This document shows, piece by piece, positions 9,183-16,620 of a DNA stretch of 64,000 nucleotides. Source of the DNA: Collimonas rhizosphaerae (GTDB lineage: Bacteria > Pseudomonadota > Gammaproteobacteria > Burkholderiales > Burkholderiaceae_D). Under the pieces are notes generated by a model, which had not been told where the DNA came from, did not search any database, and was given only the letters and a program-made list of their open reading frames with translations. Each line of letters begins with the position of its first letter. Positions within the stretch are counted from its first letter, which is position 1. The stretch spans positions 124,001-188,000 of the forward strand of contig NZ_JBANDC010000006.1 in assembly GCF_038896935.1 (NCBI RefSeq). Reading direction: 5' to 3'. The translations under genes were made by a program, and so were the position numbers.

Positions 9183-9953
9183 TTAGGCCTGGACCGGCTG
9201 GCCGTCGACAAACACGATCAGCTCGCCTTCGCCGAACTTGGTCCACACTTCGTTGGTGGTGAGCGGTTCGGTGACGATCACCGCTACCCGGTCTTGCGGC
9301 GTCGTCACTTGCGAGAAGTCGACGCTGACGTCTTCGTCCGACAGATGGGCTTCGGCAAACGGAAACTGGCGCACGATGTAATACAGATTGGTGGAGCAAT
9401 GCGTGTACAGGGCCGAGCCATCCGACAACATCACGTTGAAAGTACCGTGGGTGGCTATCTCACGCGTCAGTTCATGCACAGCGCGCGTCAGCTCGGCCTG
9501 CGCCGGCGGCGTATCGCCGAAACGGCGCCGCAGCTGCTGCAGCAGGTAGCAGAAAGCCAGTTCGCTGTCGGTATTGCCGACCGGCCGGTATGGCCCGTCC
9601 AGCTGCGGCGCAAATTCCTTGAGATCGCCGTTGTGGGCAAACACCCAGTAGCGGCCCCATAGCTCGCGCACAAACGGATGGCAGTTTTGCAAGGCGACCT
9701 GGCCCTGGGTAGCTTTGCGGATATGGGCGATGACATTTTTCGACTTGATCGGGCAGCGCCGGATCAGCTCCGCTACCGGCGATGCAATTGCTGCCTGGTA
9801 ATCGACAAAATGGCGCACGCCGCTGCCTTCGAAGAAGGCGATGCCCCAGCCGTCGCTATGATGGCCGGTCTGGCCGCCGCGGGTGGCGAACCCGGTAAAA
9901 CTGAACACAATGTCGGTCGGCACATTGCAGTTCATTCCAAGTAACTGACACAT
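9183..9953 (-). CDS. Class II glutamine amidotransferase (YafJ-like)
   Basis: N-terminal-nucleophile glutaminase-type protein. I place the start at the ATG at 9953 so that Cys2 becomes N-terminal after Met removal (MCQLLGMNC), as required for class II enzymes; a longer open frame to 10178 has no homologous character. Length is 256 aa. Visible motifs are HSDGWGIAFFEG, HIRKATQG, HPFVRELWGRYWVFAHNGDL and GNTDSELAFCYLL, all typical of the YafJ/EgtC-like group. The family's acceptor substrate is mostly unknown, and no ergothioneine genes accompany it here. Upstream (9954-10177) is a divergent promoter region shared with the BMP protein gene. Confidence 0.88.
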   Translation of the reverse strand: MCQLLGMNCNVPTDIVFSFTGFATRGGQTGHHSDGWGIAFFEGSGVRHFVDYQAAIASPVAELIRRCPIKSKNVIAHIRKATQGQVALQNCHPFVRELWGRYWVFAHNGDLKEFAPQLDGPYRPVGNTDSELAFCYLLQQLRRRFGDTPPAQAELTRAVHELTREIATHGTFNVMLSDGSALYTHCSTNLYYIVRQFPFAEAHLSDEDVSVDFSQVTTPQDRVAVIVTEPLTTNEVWTKFGEGELIVFVDGQPVQA

Positions 9954-10177
9954 ATTCCTGAACCAAGTGAGATAAGCCGCTAATGACAGATCCTGCCTGT
10001 CGCCCGGTAACGTTATCACGCAGCAGCCGTAAGCAAAAGTTAAATATGGTGGCGATATCAGTTCGGCGCTATACCTTGTATAGCCTGCCTCAAATGGCCC
10101 GCGGCCGCTTTGCCAGCAATATGTACGGAAAATGAGCGCCGGCACCAGATCCGGCGCCTGACAAAGAGGAAGAGACA

Positions 10178-11257
10178 ATGCCGCCGATCAGTCAAACGCC
10201 GCGTGCCGACGCACGCTCCCCCGCACCTTTCCCTATTCCCAGGCCAGAATACCCGCGCACCCGCTGGTGGCTGCTATTGCTGCCATTGGCGCTGCTGCTG
10301 GCCAGCGTCAGCGTTATCACCGGCGCCGCCGAACTGCCCAAGATCATCTATGTGCGGCCGGTGCCCAACAATGACGACGTGCTGCTGCAGCAAGGAACCA
10401 GCGGCGTCAACAACGCCGCCAAGCTGTACCGGCTGCAAGCCAGCACCCTGGAAAGCCAGCCGACCCGCGCCGGCCGCCAGCAGCAGCTGGACAATGCGGT
10501 CCAGCAAGGCGCCGGGATTGTGGTGGTGATGGGCATTGAATTCAAGGAAATACTGGACAAGGTCGCGCGCCAGGCGCCGCAAACCCGCTTCCTGATCCTG
10601 GAACATTGCATCGATAATGCCGCCAGCAACATCACTTGCATCACTTTCCGGGAATCCGAAGCCAGCTACCTGGCCGGCATGCAAGCGGCACTGGCGTCAA
10701 GCAGCGGCAAGATCGGGCTGATCGGCGCCAGCAATACCGCATTGCGCCAAAAGAACAGCGCGGCTTTCGCCAACGGTGCGCGGGCCGCCAAGCCGGCAAT
10801 TTCGGTGCATGAACCGCTGTGGGTGGAAGGCGCGCAGCCTTTCAACGATCCGCCGCGCGCCGAGGCGCTGACCAAAACCATGCTGGGCGACGGCGTCGAT
10901 GTCATCTGGGCCGCCGCCGCCGGCAGCAATCCCGGCATCTTCAAGGCGCTGACGCCGCAATCGCGCGCCAAGGCGATCGGCAGCGGCGTCAACCAATGCA
11001 TGCAGGCGCCGGGACGGGTGCTCGACAATGTCGAAGTCCATGCCGATACCGCGATTGTCCTGGCGGTGGGCCTGCTGGCGAACGGTTCGACCGCCTCGCG
11101 TTTTGACTTCGGCCTGAAAGAAGGCGCGGTGGCGCTGACCGCGCTGGGCCTGGACGCCGCTTATTCGGAATGCGAAATCCTGCGCCAGCGGCCGCTGCTG
11201 CTGAAGCTGCGCGAGACCGGCAGCGCCATCGCCAGCGGCAAGCTCAAAGTGGATTAG
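10178..11257 (+). CDS. BMP/PnrA-family substrate-binding protein, orphan
   Basis: 359 aa, preceded by a good Shine-Dalgarno (AGAGGAAG). The N-terminus has a proline-rich cytoplasmic piece (about 1-28) and one hydrophobic segment WWLLLLPLALLLASVSVI, with no lipobox cysteine, so it is probably anchored or cleaved by signal peptidase I. The rest matches BMP-type periplasmic binding proteins, which bind nucleosides or purines: the FRESEASYLAGMQAAL block, KIGLIGAS, and DGVDVIWAAAAGSNPGI. No ABC permease or ATPase is adjacent; a LysR regulator follows 67 nt later. The ligand is unknown. Confidence 0.8.
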   Translation: MPPISQTPRADARSPAPFPIPRPEYPRTRWWLLLLPLALLLASVSVITGAAELPKIIYVRPVPNNDDVLLQQGTSGVNNAAKLYRLQASTLESQPTRAGRQQQLDNAVQQGAGIVVVMGIEFKEILDKVARQAPQTRFLILEHCIDNAASNITCITFRESEASYLAGMQAALASSSGKIGLIGASNTALRQKNSAAFANGARAAKPAISVHEPLWVEGAQPFNDPPRAEALTKTMLGDGVDVIWAAAAGSNPGIFKALTPQSRAKAIGSGVNQCMQAPGRVLDNVEVHADTAIVLAVGLLANGSTASRFDFGLKEGAVALTALGLDAAYSECEILRQRPLLLKLRETGSAIASGKLKVD

Positions 11258-11324
11258 GACCTGTTGACCTGGCAGGCATGGCCCGATTCTGATAGCGTTG
11301 TGGTTTTATTCCGGGCGGAGCGGC

Positions 11325-12227
11325 ATGGATCAACTGGCAGCGATGCGTGCATTCCGGCGCGTAGTCGAAACCGGCAGCTTCACTGCTGCGGCGGCAGAAC
11401 TCAACCAGTCGCACACTATCGTCTCGCGCCAGGTGCGCCAGCTGGAGCTGGAGCTGGGCGCGCAGCTGCTGAACCGCACCACGCGCCGCTTCGCCCTGAC
11501 CGAGGCCGGCCAGGAATATTATGAGCGCAGCCGCCAGATACTCGACCAGCTGGATGACGCCGCGCAAGCGGTGTCGGCGCACCAGGCGCGCCCGGCCGGC
11601 ACCTTGCGGATCAACGCGCCGATGGCGTTCGGCACCCTGGAACTGGCGCAATGGCTGCCGCAGTTCATCCTCGCCAACCCGCAGCTCAAGGTTGACCTGG
11701 TCTGCAACGACCGCCTGGTCGACGTCATCGAAGAAGGGTTCGACGTTGCGCTGCGCCTGACGCGCGCCCTGCCCGACTCGACCTTGGTCGCCAAGCGCCT
11801 GGCGACCTGCGGAATCCTGCTGGCGGCGGCGCCGGATTACCTGAAACGGCAAGGCGTGCCGCAGCAGCCGGCCGACCTGGCGCAGCACAATTGCCTGACT
11901 TACACGCTGGCGCAAAAGCCGAATGAATTCCTGTTCCAGGCCGCCGACGGCAGCGAACATGCAGTCAGCGTGCGCGGCAACCTGCAAGCCAACACCGGCA
12001 TTGCATTACGCTCGGCAGCCTTGGCCGGCCTGGGCATTGCCGCCACCAGTTCGTTCATCGTGCATGAAGACTTGCGGCGCGGCGACCTGCTGCAGGTCTT
12101 GCCCGGGTACACGCTGAAACCGCGCGACCTGTATGCAATCTATCCGCAAAACCGGCACCTGTCGCCCAAGGTCAGGGCGTTTGTCGATTTTGCCGCTGAC
12201 TGGTATCGCAGCCCGCGCTGGGAGTAA
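11325..12227 (+). CDS. LysR-family transcriptional regulator
   Basis: Start at the ATG at 11325 (MDQLAAMRAFRRVVETGSF) behind GGAG; 300 aa, typical for the family. The N-terminal winged helix-turn-helix spans about 1-60 (SFTAAAAELNQSHTIVSRQVRQLE, then RTTRRFALTEAG). It is followed by the effector-binding type-2 periplasmic fold, with the usual RINAPMAFGTLELAQWLPQF and EEGFDVALRL segments; these resemble the CrgA/DsdC-like subgroup. The target is unknown. It sits in the same direction as the BMP protein and may regulate a neighbouring gene. Confidence 0.9.
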   Translation: MDQLAAMRAFRRVVETGSFTAAAAELNQSHTIVSRQVRQLELELGAQLLNRTTRRFALTEAGQEYYERSRQILDQLDDAAQAVSAHQARPAGTLRINAPMAFGTLELAQWLPQFILANPQLKVDLVCNDRLVDVIEEGFDVALRLTRALPDSTLVAKRLATCGILLAAAPDYLKRQGVPQQPADLAQHNCLTYTLAQKPNEFLFQAADGSEHAVSVRGNLQANTGIALRSAALAGLGIAATSSFIVHEDLRRGDLLQVLPGYTLKPRDLYAIYPQNRHLSPKVRAFVDFAADWYRSPRWE

Positions 12228-12236
12228 TGGGCCTGC

Positions 12237-12395
12237 TTATAAATGCAGGTGAAAATGGCCGCCGCCGAACAAGCCAATCAGGCCGATGGCGATCAGGTAG
12301 AAAGCGACGATATAGTTCAAGAGTTTCGGCATGACCAGGATCAGGACGCCGGCGAGCAGGGAAACCACGGGTACGAGCGACAGATGAAGATTCAT
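12237..12395 (-). CDS. DUF3096 small membrane protein
   Basis: 52 aa from the ATG at 12395 (MNLHLSLVPVVSLLAGVLIL). Two hydrophobic helices are separated by the short PKLLNY turn, ending GLIGLFGGGHFHLHL. The pattern LVP-x-SLLAGVLILVMPKLLNYIVA is the recognisable DUF3096 signature of tiny inner-membrane proteins of unknown function. A longer frame to 12425 is possible but less like the family. It lies convergent with LysR and divergent from the ferredoxin gene. Confidence 0.8.
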   Translation of the reverse strand: MNLHLSLVPVVSLLAGVLILVMPKLLNYIVAFYLIAIGLIGLFGGGHFHLHL

Positions 12396-12499
12396 AGGCA
12401 TTCTTTTTATGATGGAAAATGGCAAACACGCCCCGCTTCACAACGGAAACCGAGATTGCTGCCGGGCCGTCGATTTTACAAGATGAGCGCCATCATACG

Positions 12500-12808
12500 A
12501 TGATTTTCCACACTGAATTCACTGTCCGCATCGAACCGAAGGGGTGGACCTTCACCACGCCGGAGGCCGTCCCTTTGCTGGAAGCCGCGCGCCGCTCCGC
12601 CATCAATTTGCCGAGTTCATGCAGGAACGGCACATGCCGCACCTGCATGTGCCGTCTGCTGAGCGGACAAATACGCTACCAGATCGAATGGCCGGGCCTG
12701 AGCAGCGATGAAAAGAAGGACGGTTACATCCTGCCCTGCATCGCCTATGCGCAATCGGACCTGGTCATCGAAGAACCCCGCGCCGCTGCTTTGCCGGCAT
12801 CAGGCTAA
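12500..12808 (+). CDS. Plant-type [2Fe-2S] ferredoxin
   Basis: Small electron carrier, 102 aa from the ATG at 12500 (MIFHTEFTVRIEP). The iron-sulfur ligands are Cys41, Cys46, Cys49 and Cys80, in the order CRNGTC-RTC then LPC, matching the CX4CX2C...C signature. The loop has an additional Cys51. The electron partner is not indicated by the neighbourhood. Its last 9 nt overlap the convergent tautomerase-like gene. An upstream in-frame ATG at 12419 would add 27 uncharacteristic residues. Confidence 0.88.
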   Translation: MIFHTEFTVRIEPKGWTFTTPEAVPLLEAARRSAINLPSSCRNGTCRTCMCRLLSGQIRYQIEWPGLSSDEKKDGYILPCIAYAQSDLVIEEPRAAALPASG

Positions 12809-13201
12809 ACGCGCCGCCACGGCGCGATGCTGCTGCGTCAGTCCGCCAAAACCGTAAGCCGCGGCACGTACGTCGTGGACATGGACATAACTTTCGTGAT
12901 GCAGCTCGCCCAGCAATGCGCCGATTTCCTTGAAGACGGCGTCGATATACGCCGCCTTCTCGTCGGCGGTATTGGTCTCGTCGGTAATCCGGATATCGAG
13001 GAAAAAACTGGTTTTTCGCTGCGCCGCCAGGGACGGGCCGCCGACAAACCAGTGGGCCGGATCGACGTGCGAAATGGCGATCGAAGTCAGCTCCGGTTTC
13101 TTGTGCAGGATTGCCGCGGTCAGGCGCGACAGCGTGCTGGCGACCTTGGCGGAAACGACGGTGTCGGGCGTGGTGGATAGCAGTACGGTAAGGATAGGCA
13201 T
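12800..13201 (-). CDS. Tautomerase-superfamily protein
   Basis: 133 aa. The ATG at 13201, behind GGAG, places proline directly after Met (MPILTVLLST), so Pro1 can be the catalytic base as in the 4-oxalocrotonate tautomerase/MIF superfamily. The body, VASTLSRLTAAILHKKPELTSIAISHVDPAHWFVGG, resembles MIF-like single-chain tautomerases of about 130 aa. The C-terminus includes YVHVHDVRAAAYGFGGLTQQ. It is 29 nt downstream of a cysteine hydrolase on the same strand, so the two are likely co-transcribed in some small-molecule catabolic or detoxifying function that I cannot specify. Confidence 0.78.
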   Translation of the reverse strand: MPILTVLLSTTPDTVVSAKVASTLSRLTAAILHKKPELTSIAISHVDPAHWFVGGPSLAAQRKTSFFLDIRITDETNTADEKAAYIDAVFKEIGALLGELHHESYVHVHDVRAAAYGFGGLTQQHRAVAARLA

Positions 13202-13230
13202 GATGTCAGCTCCATGTTTGGTTAAAAAAC

Positions 13231-13863
13231 TCAGATGGCCAGTTCGAGGATTTCGCTGGTGGTACGGATTTCTGCGACGGCATCGGACAACCCGGTCAGC
13301 ACCGCCTTGTGCAAGTCCTTGTGGCTGACCACGCTGCCGTCCCAGCTTTCGATGTCGCGGGTGGCGCTGGCGTCGCTGGCGATGATGACTTGATAGCCGT
13401 GGGCGCCGCCGTCGAAAGCGGAGGCCGCCACGCAATTGTTGGTCATCAGGCCGCTGATGATCAGTTTCTTGACACCGCGCGCCTGCAATTGCTGCTGCAG
13501 GTCGGTGCCGGCAAAAGAGCTCGGGAAAGTCTTGTGAATAATTGAATGATGCGCAGCGCGTTGCACCTCCGGATGGATTTCCGCCATGACGGTGTTTTGC
13601 GTAAACAGCGGCCGCTCGGCGGAACCCCATTGCTGGATATGGAATACCGGCATGCCATGCTTGTCGGCGAAGGCAATCAGGCGATTGGCGTTGCGCACCA
13701 CCGCCAGCCCGTCAGGGATCGGCAGTTTTCCGGCGAAATATTCGTTCTGGATATCGATCACCAGCAAAGCCGTCGATTGCGGATCCAGGCTGGTGCTGGG
13801 AGCTGCGCCAACGATGGCGCGGATGGTCGGGTTGCCGCTTGGTTTTGCAGTCGAGGCAGTCAT
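13231..13863 (-). CDS. Isochorismatase-family cysteine hydrolase
   Basis: 210 aa from the ATG at 13863, which has an AGGAG eight nucleotides upstream; a longer frame to 13893 lacks one. The catalytic triad of the family is present as Asp37 (LLVIDIQNEYF), Lys111 (IHKTFPSSF) and Cys144 (LMTNNCVAASAFDG). The cis-peptide region GLMTN precedes the cysteine. Members hydrolyse amides, N-carbamoyl compounds or isochorismate. The neighbourhood (tautomerase) does not settle the substrate. Confidence 0.88.
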   Translation of the reverse strand: MTASTAKPSGNPTIRAIVGAAPSTSLDPQSTALLVIDIQNEYFAGKLPIPDGLAVVRNANRLIAFADKHGMPVFHIQQWGSAERPLFTQNTVMAEIHPEVQRAAHHSIIHKTFPSSFAGTDLQQQLQARGVKKLIISGLMTNNCVAASAFDGGAHGYQVIIASDASATRDIESWDGSVVSHKDLHKAVLTGLSDAVAEIRTTSEILELAI

Positions 13864-13998
13864 GTGAACTCCTGGTGGTGATCTGGAGTACACAGGTTAA
13901 GCCAGCGACCTAGCGGAGAACAGCAGGCTGGCGGCACATTATTTGTGCTGGAACAGCACAAATGCCTGAAAATTTAAATTTCCCGCTTTGCTTCTAGA

Positions 13999-14027
13999 TA
14001 CAAATAAGACCAAATTCAGACTATAAT
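13999..14027 (+). promoter_or_regulatory. Candidate promoter of the toxin-antitoxin operon
   Basis: A perfect -10 hexamer TATAAT lies at 14022-14027, with TACAAA at 13999-14004 as a weak -35 at 17-bp spacing. It is about 50 nt upstream of the antitoxin start, in a locally AT-rich stretch. Confidence 0.5.
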
Positions 14028-14073
14028 CAGTCCATCAGTCGTAACGGCAGCTTCCAGCGGAAGGAGACAGGTA

Positions 14074-14346
14074 ATGAAATTCTCGACTCAAGTCAAACCA
14101 ATCAGCTACCTCAAGAGCCATGCGGCCGAGATCGTCAAGGACATCACCGAGAGCCGCGAGCCCATGCTTATTACCCAGAACGGCGAAGCCAAACTTGTCG
14201 TGATGGACGTGCGGTCATATGAGGAACACGAAGAAACCTTGTCCTTGCTGAAAATTCTGGCGCTAGGCAACCGCGAAATTGAACAAGGGCAGCTTCATTC
14301 CGTGGCTGACGTATTTGCGGAACTGGACAAAGAAGACGCGCAATGA
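14074..14346 (+). CDS. Phd/YefM-type antitoxin
   Basis: 90 aa, behind a GGAAGGAGA ribosome site. The N-terminus FSTQVKPISYLKSHAAEIVKDI followed by ITQNGEAKLVVMDVRSYEE is the classical Phd/YefM DNA-binding and dimerisation module. The C-terminal acidic part (EIEQGQLHSVADVFAELDKEDAQ) would be the toxin-neutralising tail. It overlaps the toxin start by 4 nt (ATGA), the usual coupled arrangement. The antitoxin is expected to autorepress the promoter at about 14000-14027. Confidence 0.92.
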   Translation: MKFSTQVKPISYLKSHAAEIVKDITESREPMLITQNGEAKLVVMDVRSYEEHEETLSLLKILALGNREIEQGQLHSVADVFAELDKEDAQ

Positions 14347-14669
14347 GTTTTCAAGTCGTTTTCCTTAATTCGGCAAAGCTGGATTTGCAGGAACTGAAAA
14401 CCTACATCACAAAGAATTTTGGCCAGGAAACGTGGCAGGCCAGTTACCGCAAACTGAAAGAAACCGTGCATGGCCTTGAGGATTTTCCCCTCAAAGGGAA
14501 AGTACCCGAAGAAATTCAAAGCCTGAATCTCACGCAATACCGGCAGGTCATCTCTGGCATGAATCGGATCATTTATGAAATCCGCCAGCAGACCGTCTTT
14601 ATCCACATCGTCTGCGATACCCGCAAGGACATGAGATCGCTGCTGACTAAACGATTGCTGAGAATCTAG
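14343..14669 (+). CDS. ParE/RelE-superfamily toxin
   Basis: 108 aa, in the fold of the RelE/ParE superfamily. Features are VVFLNSAKLDLQELKTYITKNFG at the N-terminus, a central VHGLEDFPLKGKVPEEIQ, and the strand region YRQVISGMNRIIYEI followed by VFIHIVCDTRKDMRSLL. The GMNRIIYEIR / IHIVCDTR pattern fits ParE/RelE plasmid-stabilisation toxins. I cannot tell gyrase poisoning from mRNA cleavage by sequence alone. Codon usage is less GC-rich than in the neighbours, consistent with acquisition by transfer. Confidence 0.9.
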   Translation: MSFQVVFLNSAKLDLQELKTYITKNFGQETWQASYRKLKETVHGLEDFPLKGKVPEEIQSLNLTQYRQVISGMNRIIYEIRQQTVFIHIVCDTRKDMRSLLTKRLLRI

Positions 14670-14675
14670 CTCCGC

Positions 14676-15143
14676 TTAATCTGCCAGCGGCAACGGACTG
14701 GACGGCTTGATCTCCTCCAGGCAAACCATGGACCGCACCCCCGCCACTCCCGGCACTTGCATCAGGCGATCGGTCAGGAACGCCGACAGCGATTTCAGGT
14801 CGCTGGCCGCCACCTTCAGCAAATAATCGAAATCACCCGAGATCGTGTAGCACTCCAGGATTTCCGGGAACAGCCGGATCGCCTTTTCCAGCTTGCGCAC
14901 CTGCTTGAACTGTTCGCGCGCGATGTTCAGGTTGACGAAGGCCACCACTCCGAGTCCGATCGCGGCCGGCTCCACCTGCGCCGCATAACCGCGGATGATG
15001 CCGTCTTTCTCCAGCCGCTGCACGCGCCGGTAGCACTGCGGCGGCGACAGGTTGACTTGCTCCGACAGCTCCACATTCGATGCGCGGCCGTTGACCTGCA
15101 GGGTTCGCAGCAAAATACGGTCGTAGCGGTCGAGTTTTTCCAT
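14676..15143 (-). CDS. Lrp/AsnC-family regulator, probable regulator of rocD operon
   Basis: 155 aa behind AAGGAG. The N-terminal helix-turn-helix (DRYDRILLRTLQVNGRASNVELSEQVNLSPPQCYRRVQRLEKDGII) and the C-terminal RAM effector domain (about 70-150, with YTISGDFDYLLKVAASDL) are complete. Lrp/AsnC proteins respond to amino acids. It is transcribed away from rocD and the arginine-dihydrolase-like gene across a 238-nt gap that holds inverted TGCA-type repeats. I infer control by arginine or ornithine. Confidence 0.92.
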   Translation of the reverse strand: MEKLDRYDRILLRTLQVNGRASNVELSEQVNLSPPQCYRRVQRLEKDGIIRGYAAQVEPAAIGLGVVAFVNLNIAREQFKQVRKLEKAIRLFPEILECYTISGDFDYLLKVAASDLKSLSAFLTDRLMQVPGVAGVRSMVCLEEIKPSSPLPLAD

Positions 15144-15158
15144 CCCAATCTCCTTTTA

Positions 15159-15205
15159 TGCATGATTCGTGCACATTACAGTGAATTCATGAGCAATTAT
15201 GCACA
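15159..15205. promoter_or_regulatory. Candidate Lrp/AsnC operator between the regulator and rocD
   Basis: A near-palindrome TGCATGATTCGTGCA (15159-15173) is followed by GAGCAATTATGCAC about 15-20 bp on. Both have GCA/TGC half-sites around an A/T centre, the general form bound by Lrp-family octamers. The positions overlap the regulator's 5' flank. Binding is inferred, not shown. Confidence 0.45.
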
Positions 15206-15381
15206 AATATTTCCAGTGCTTGTGATTATCATGTAACCAGATACAGCACACCTATAAAACAGCATTTTGCAGCTACCTCTAAGCACCGCAGCCGGCGCCC
15301 GCCAGCCGGGACCAGATGCGATTGGCGTTTGCGCCGGTCCATGCGCTAGGTTTTTAGAAGTGGCCTCACCAGGAGCCGACC

Positions 15382-16620
15382 ATGAAGAACCATGCAATAA
15401 CTCTCGAAGACCGATACTGCGCCCACAACTATGAACCGCTGCCGGTAGTGCTCAGCAGCGGCAAAGGCATCTGGCTGTGGGACCAGGACGGCAAGCGTTA
15501 CATGGACATGATGTCGGCCTATTCCGCAGTCAGTTTCGGCCACAGCCACCCGACCCTGGTGGCGGCATTGAGCAAGCAGGCCGGCCAGCTGGCGGTGGTC
15601 TCGCGGGCGTTTTACAGCGACCAGCTGGGGCCTTTCCTGCAATTGCTGTGCGAAATGACCGGCATGCCCAAGGCGCTGCCGATGAACAGCGGCGCGGAAG
15701 CGGTGGAAACAGCGATCAAGGCAGCCCGCAAATGGGGCCACAAGGTAAAAGGCATCGCCGACCAGACAGCTGAAATCATCGTCTGCCGCGGCAATTTCGC
15801 CGGCCGCACCACGACCATCGTCGGTTTCTCGTCGGAAGCCCAGTACCGCGACGGCTTCGGCCCGTTTTCCGGCGGCTTCGCCACGGTGCCGTTCGGCGAC
15901 GCCGCGGCGCTGGAAGCCGCCATCACACCGCGCACCGCCGCTTTCCTGGTGGAGCCGATCCAGGGCGAAGCCGGCATCATCGTGCCGCCCGAAGGCTACC
16001 TGGCGAAGTGCCGCGAAATCTGCGACCGCCACAATGTGCTCCTGATCTGCGACGAAGTGCAGACCGGGCTGGGCCGCACCGGCCGCCTGCTGGCCAGCGA
16101 CCACGACGGCATCAAGCCGGACGGCCTGATCCTCGGCAAGGCGCTGGGCGGCGGCTTGCTGCCGGTCTCGGCCTTCCTGGCCAGGGAAGACCTGATGGCG
16201 GTATTTACGCCCGGCGACCATGGCAGCACCTTCGGCGGCAACCCGCTGTCGGCCGCGGTCGGCCATGCCGCCTTGCGCCTGTTGCGCGAAGAAAAGCTGG
16301 CAGACAACGCGCAGCGCATGGGTGAGCGCTTGCTCACCGGGCTGCGGGCGATACAGCACCCGGCCATCCGCCAGGTCCGCGGCAAAGGCTTGCTGATCGG
16401 CATGGATCTCGACCCCGGCTTCATTTCCGCGCGCGAATTCTGCGAACGCCTGATGCAGCAAGGGATCCTGTCGAAAGACACGCACGACACGGTGGTGCGC
16501 TTTGCGCCGCCGCTGATCATTACCGCCAACGATATCGACGCTGCGCTGGAAGCGATCAAGCACACGTTTTCATCTTTACTCACACCCCCCGCTCACCTGA
16601 CCGAAAGGAGCTACGCATGA
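15382..16620 (+). CDS. rocD: Ornithine--oxo-acid (delta) aminotransferase
   Basis: PLP enzyme that converts ornithine plus 2-oxoglutarate to glutamate-5-semialdehyde plus glutamate. 412 aa, behind GGAG. It is a class III aminotransferase: N-terminus YEPLPVVLSSGKGIWLWDQDG, MNSGAEAVETAIKAARKWG (the phosphate-binding region), ICDEVQTGLGRTGR (the Asp that binds the pyridine nitrogen), and the PLP Lys253 in LGKALGGGLLPVSA. The specific resemblance is to RocD/OAT rather than ArgD. Its stop overlaps the next ATG by 4 nt, so the downstream arginine-modifying enzyme is translationally coupled. Confidence 0.93.
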   Translation: MKNHAITLEDRYCAHNYEPLPVVLSSGKGIWLWDQDGKRYMDMMSAYSAVSFGHSHPTLVAALSKQAGQLAVVSRAFYSDQLGPFLQLLCEMTGMPKALPMNSGAEAVETAIKAARKWGHKVKGIADQTAEIIVCRGNFAGRTTTIVGFSSEAQYRDGFGPFSGGFATVPFGDAAALEAAITPRTAAFLVEPIQGEAGIIVPPEGYLAKCREICDRHNVLLICDEVQTGLGRTGRLLASDHDGIKPDGLILGKALGGGLLPVSAFLAREDLMAVFTPGDHGSTFGGNPLSAAVGHAALRLLREEKLADNAQRMGERLLTGLRAIQHPAIRQVRGKGLLIGMDLDPGFISAREFCERLMQQGILSKDTHDTVVRFAPPLIITANDIDAALEAIKHTFSSLLTPPAHLTERSYA

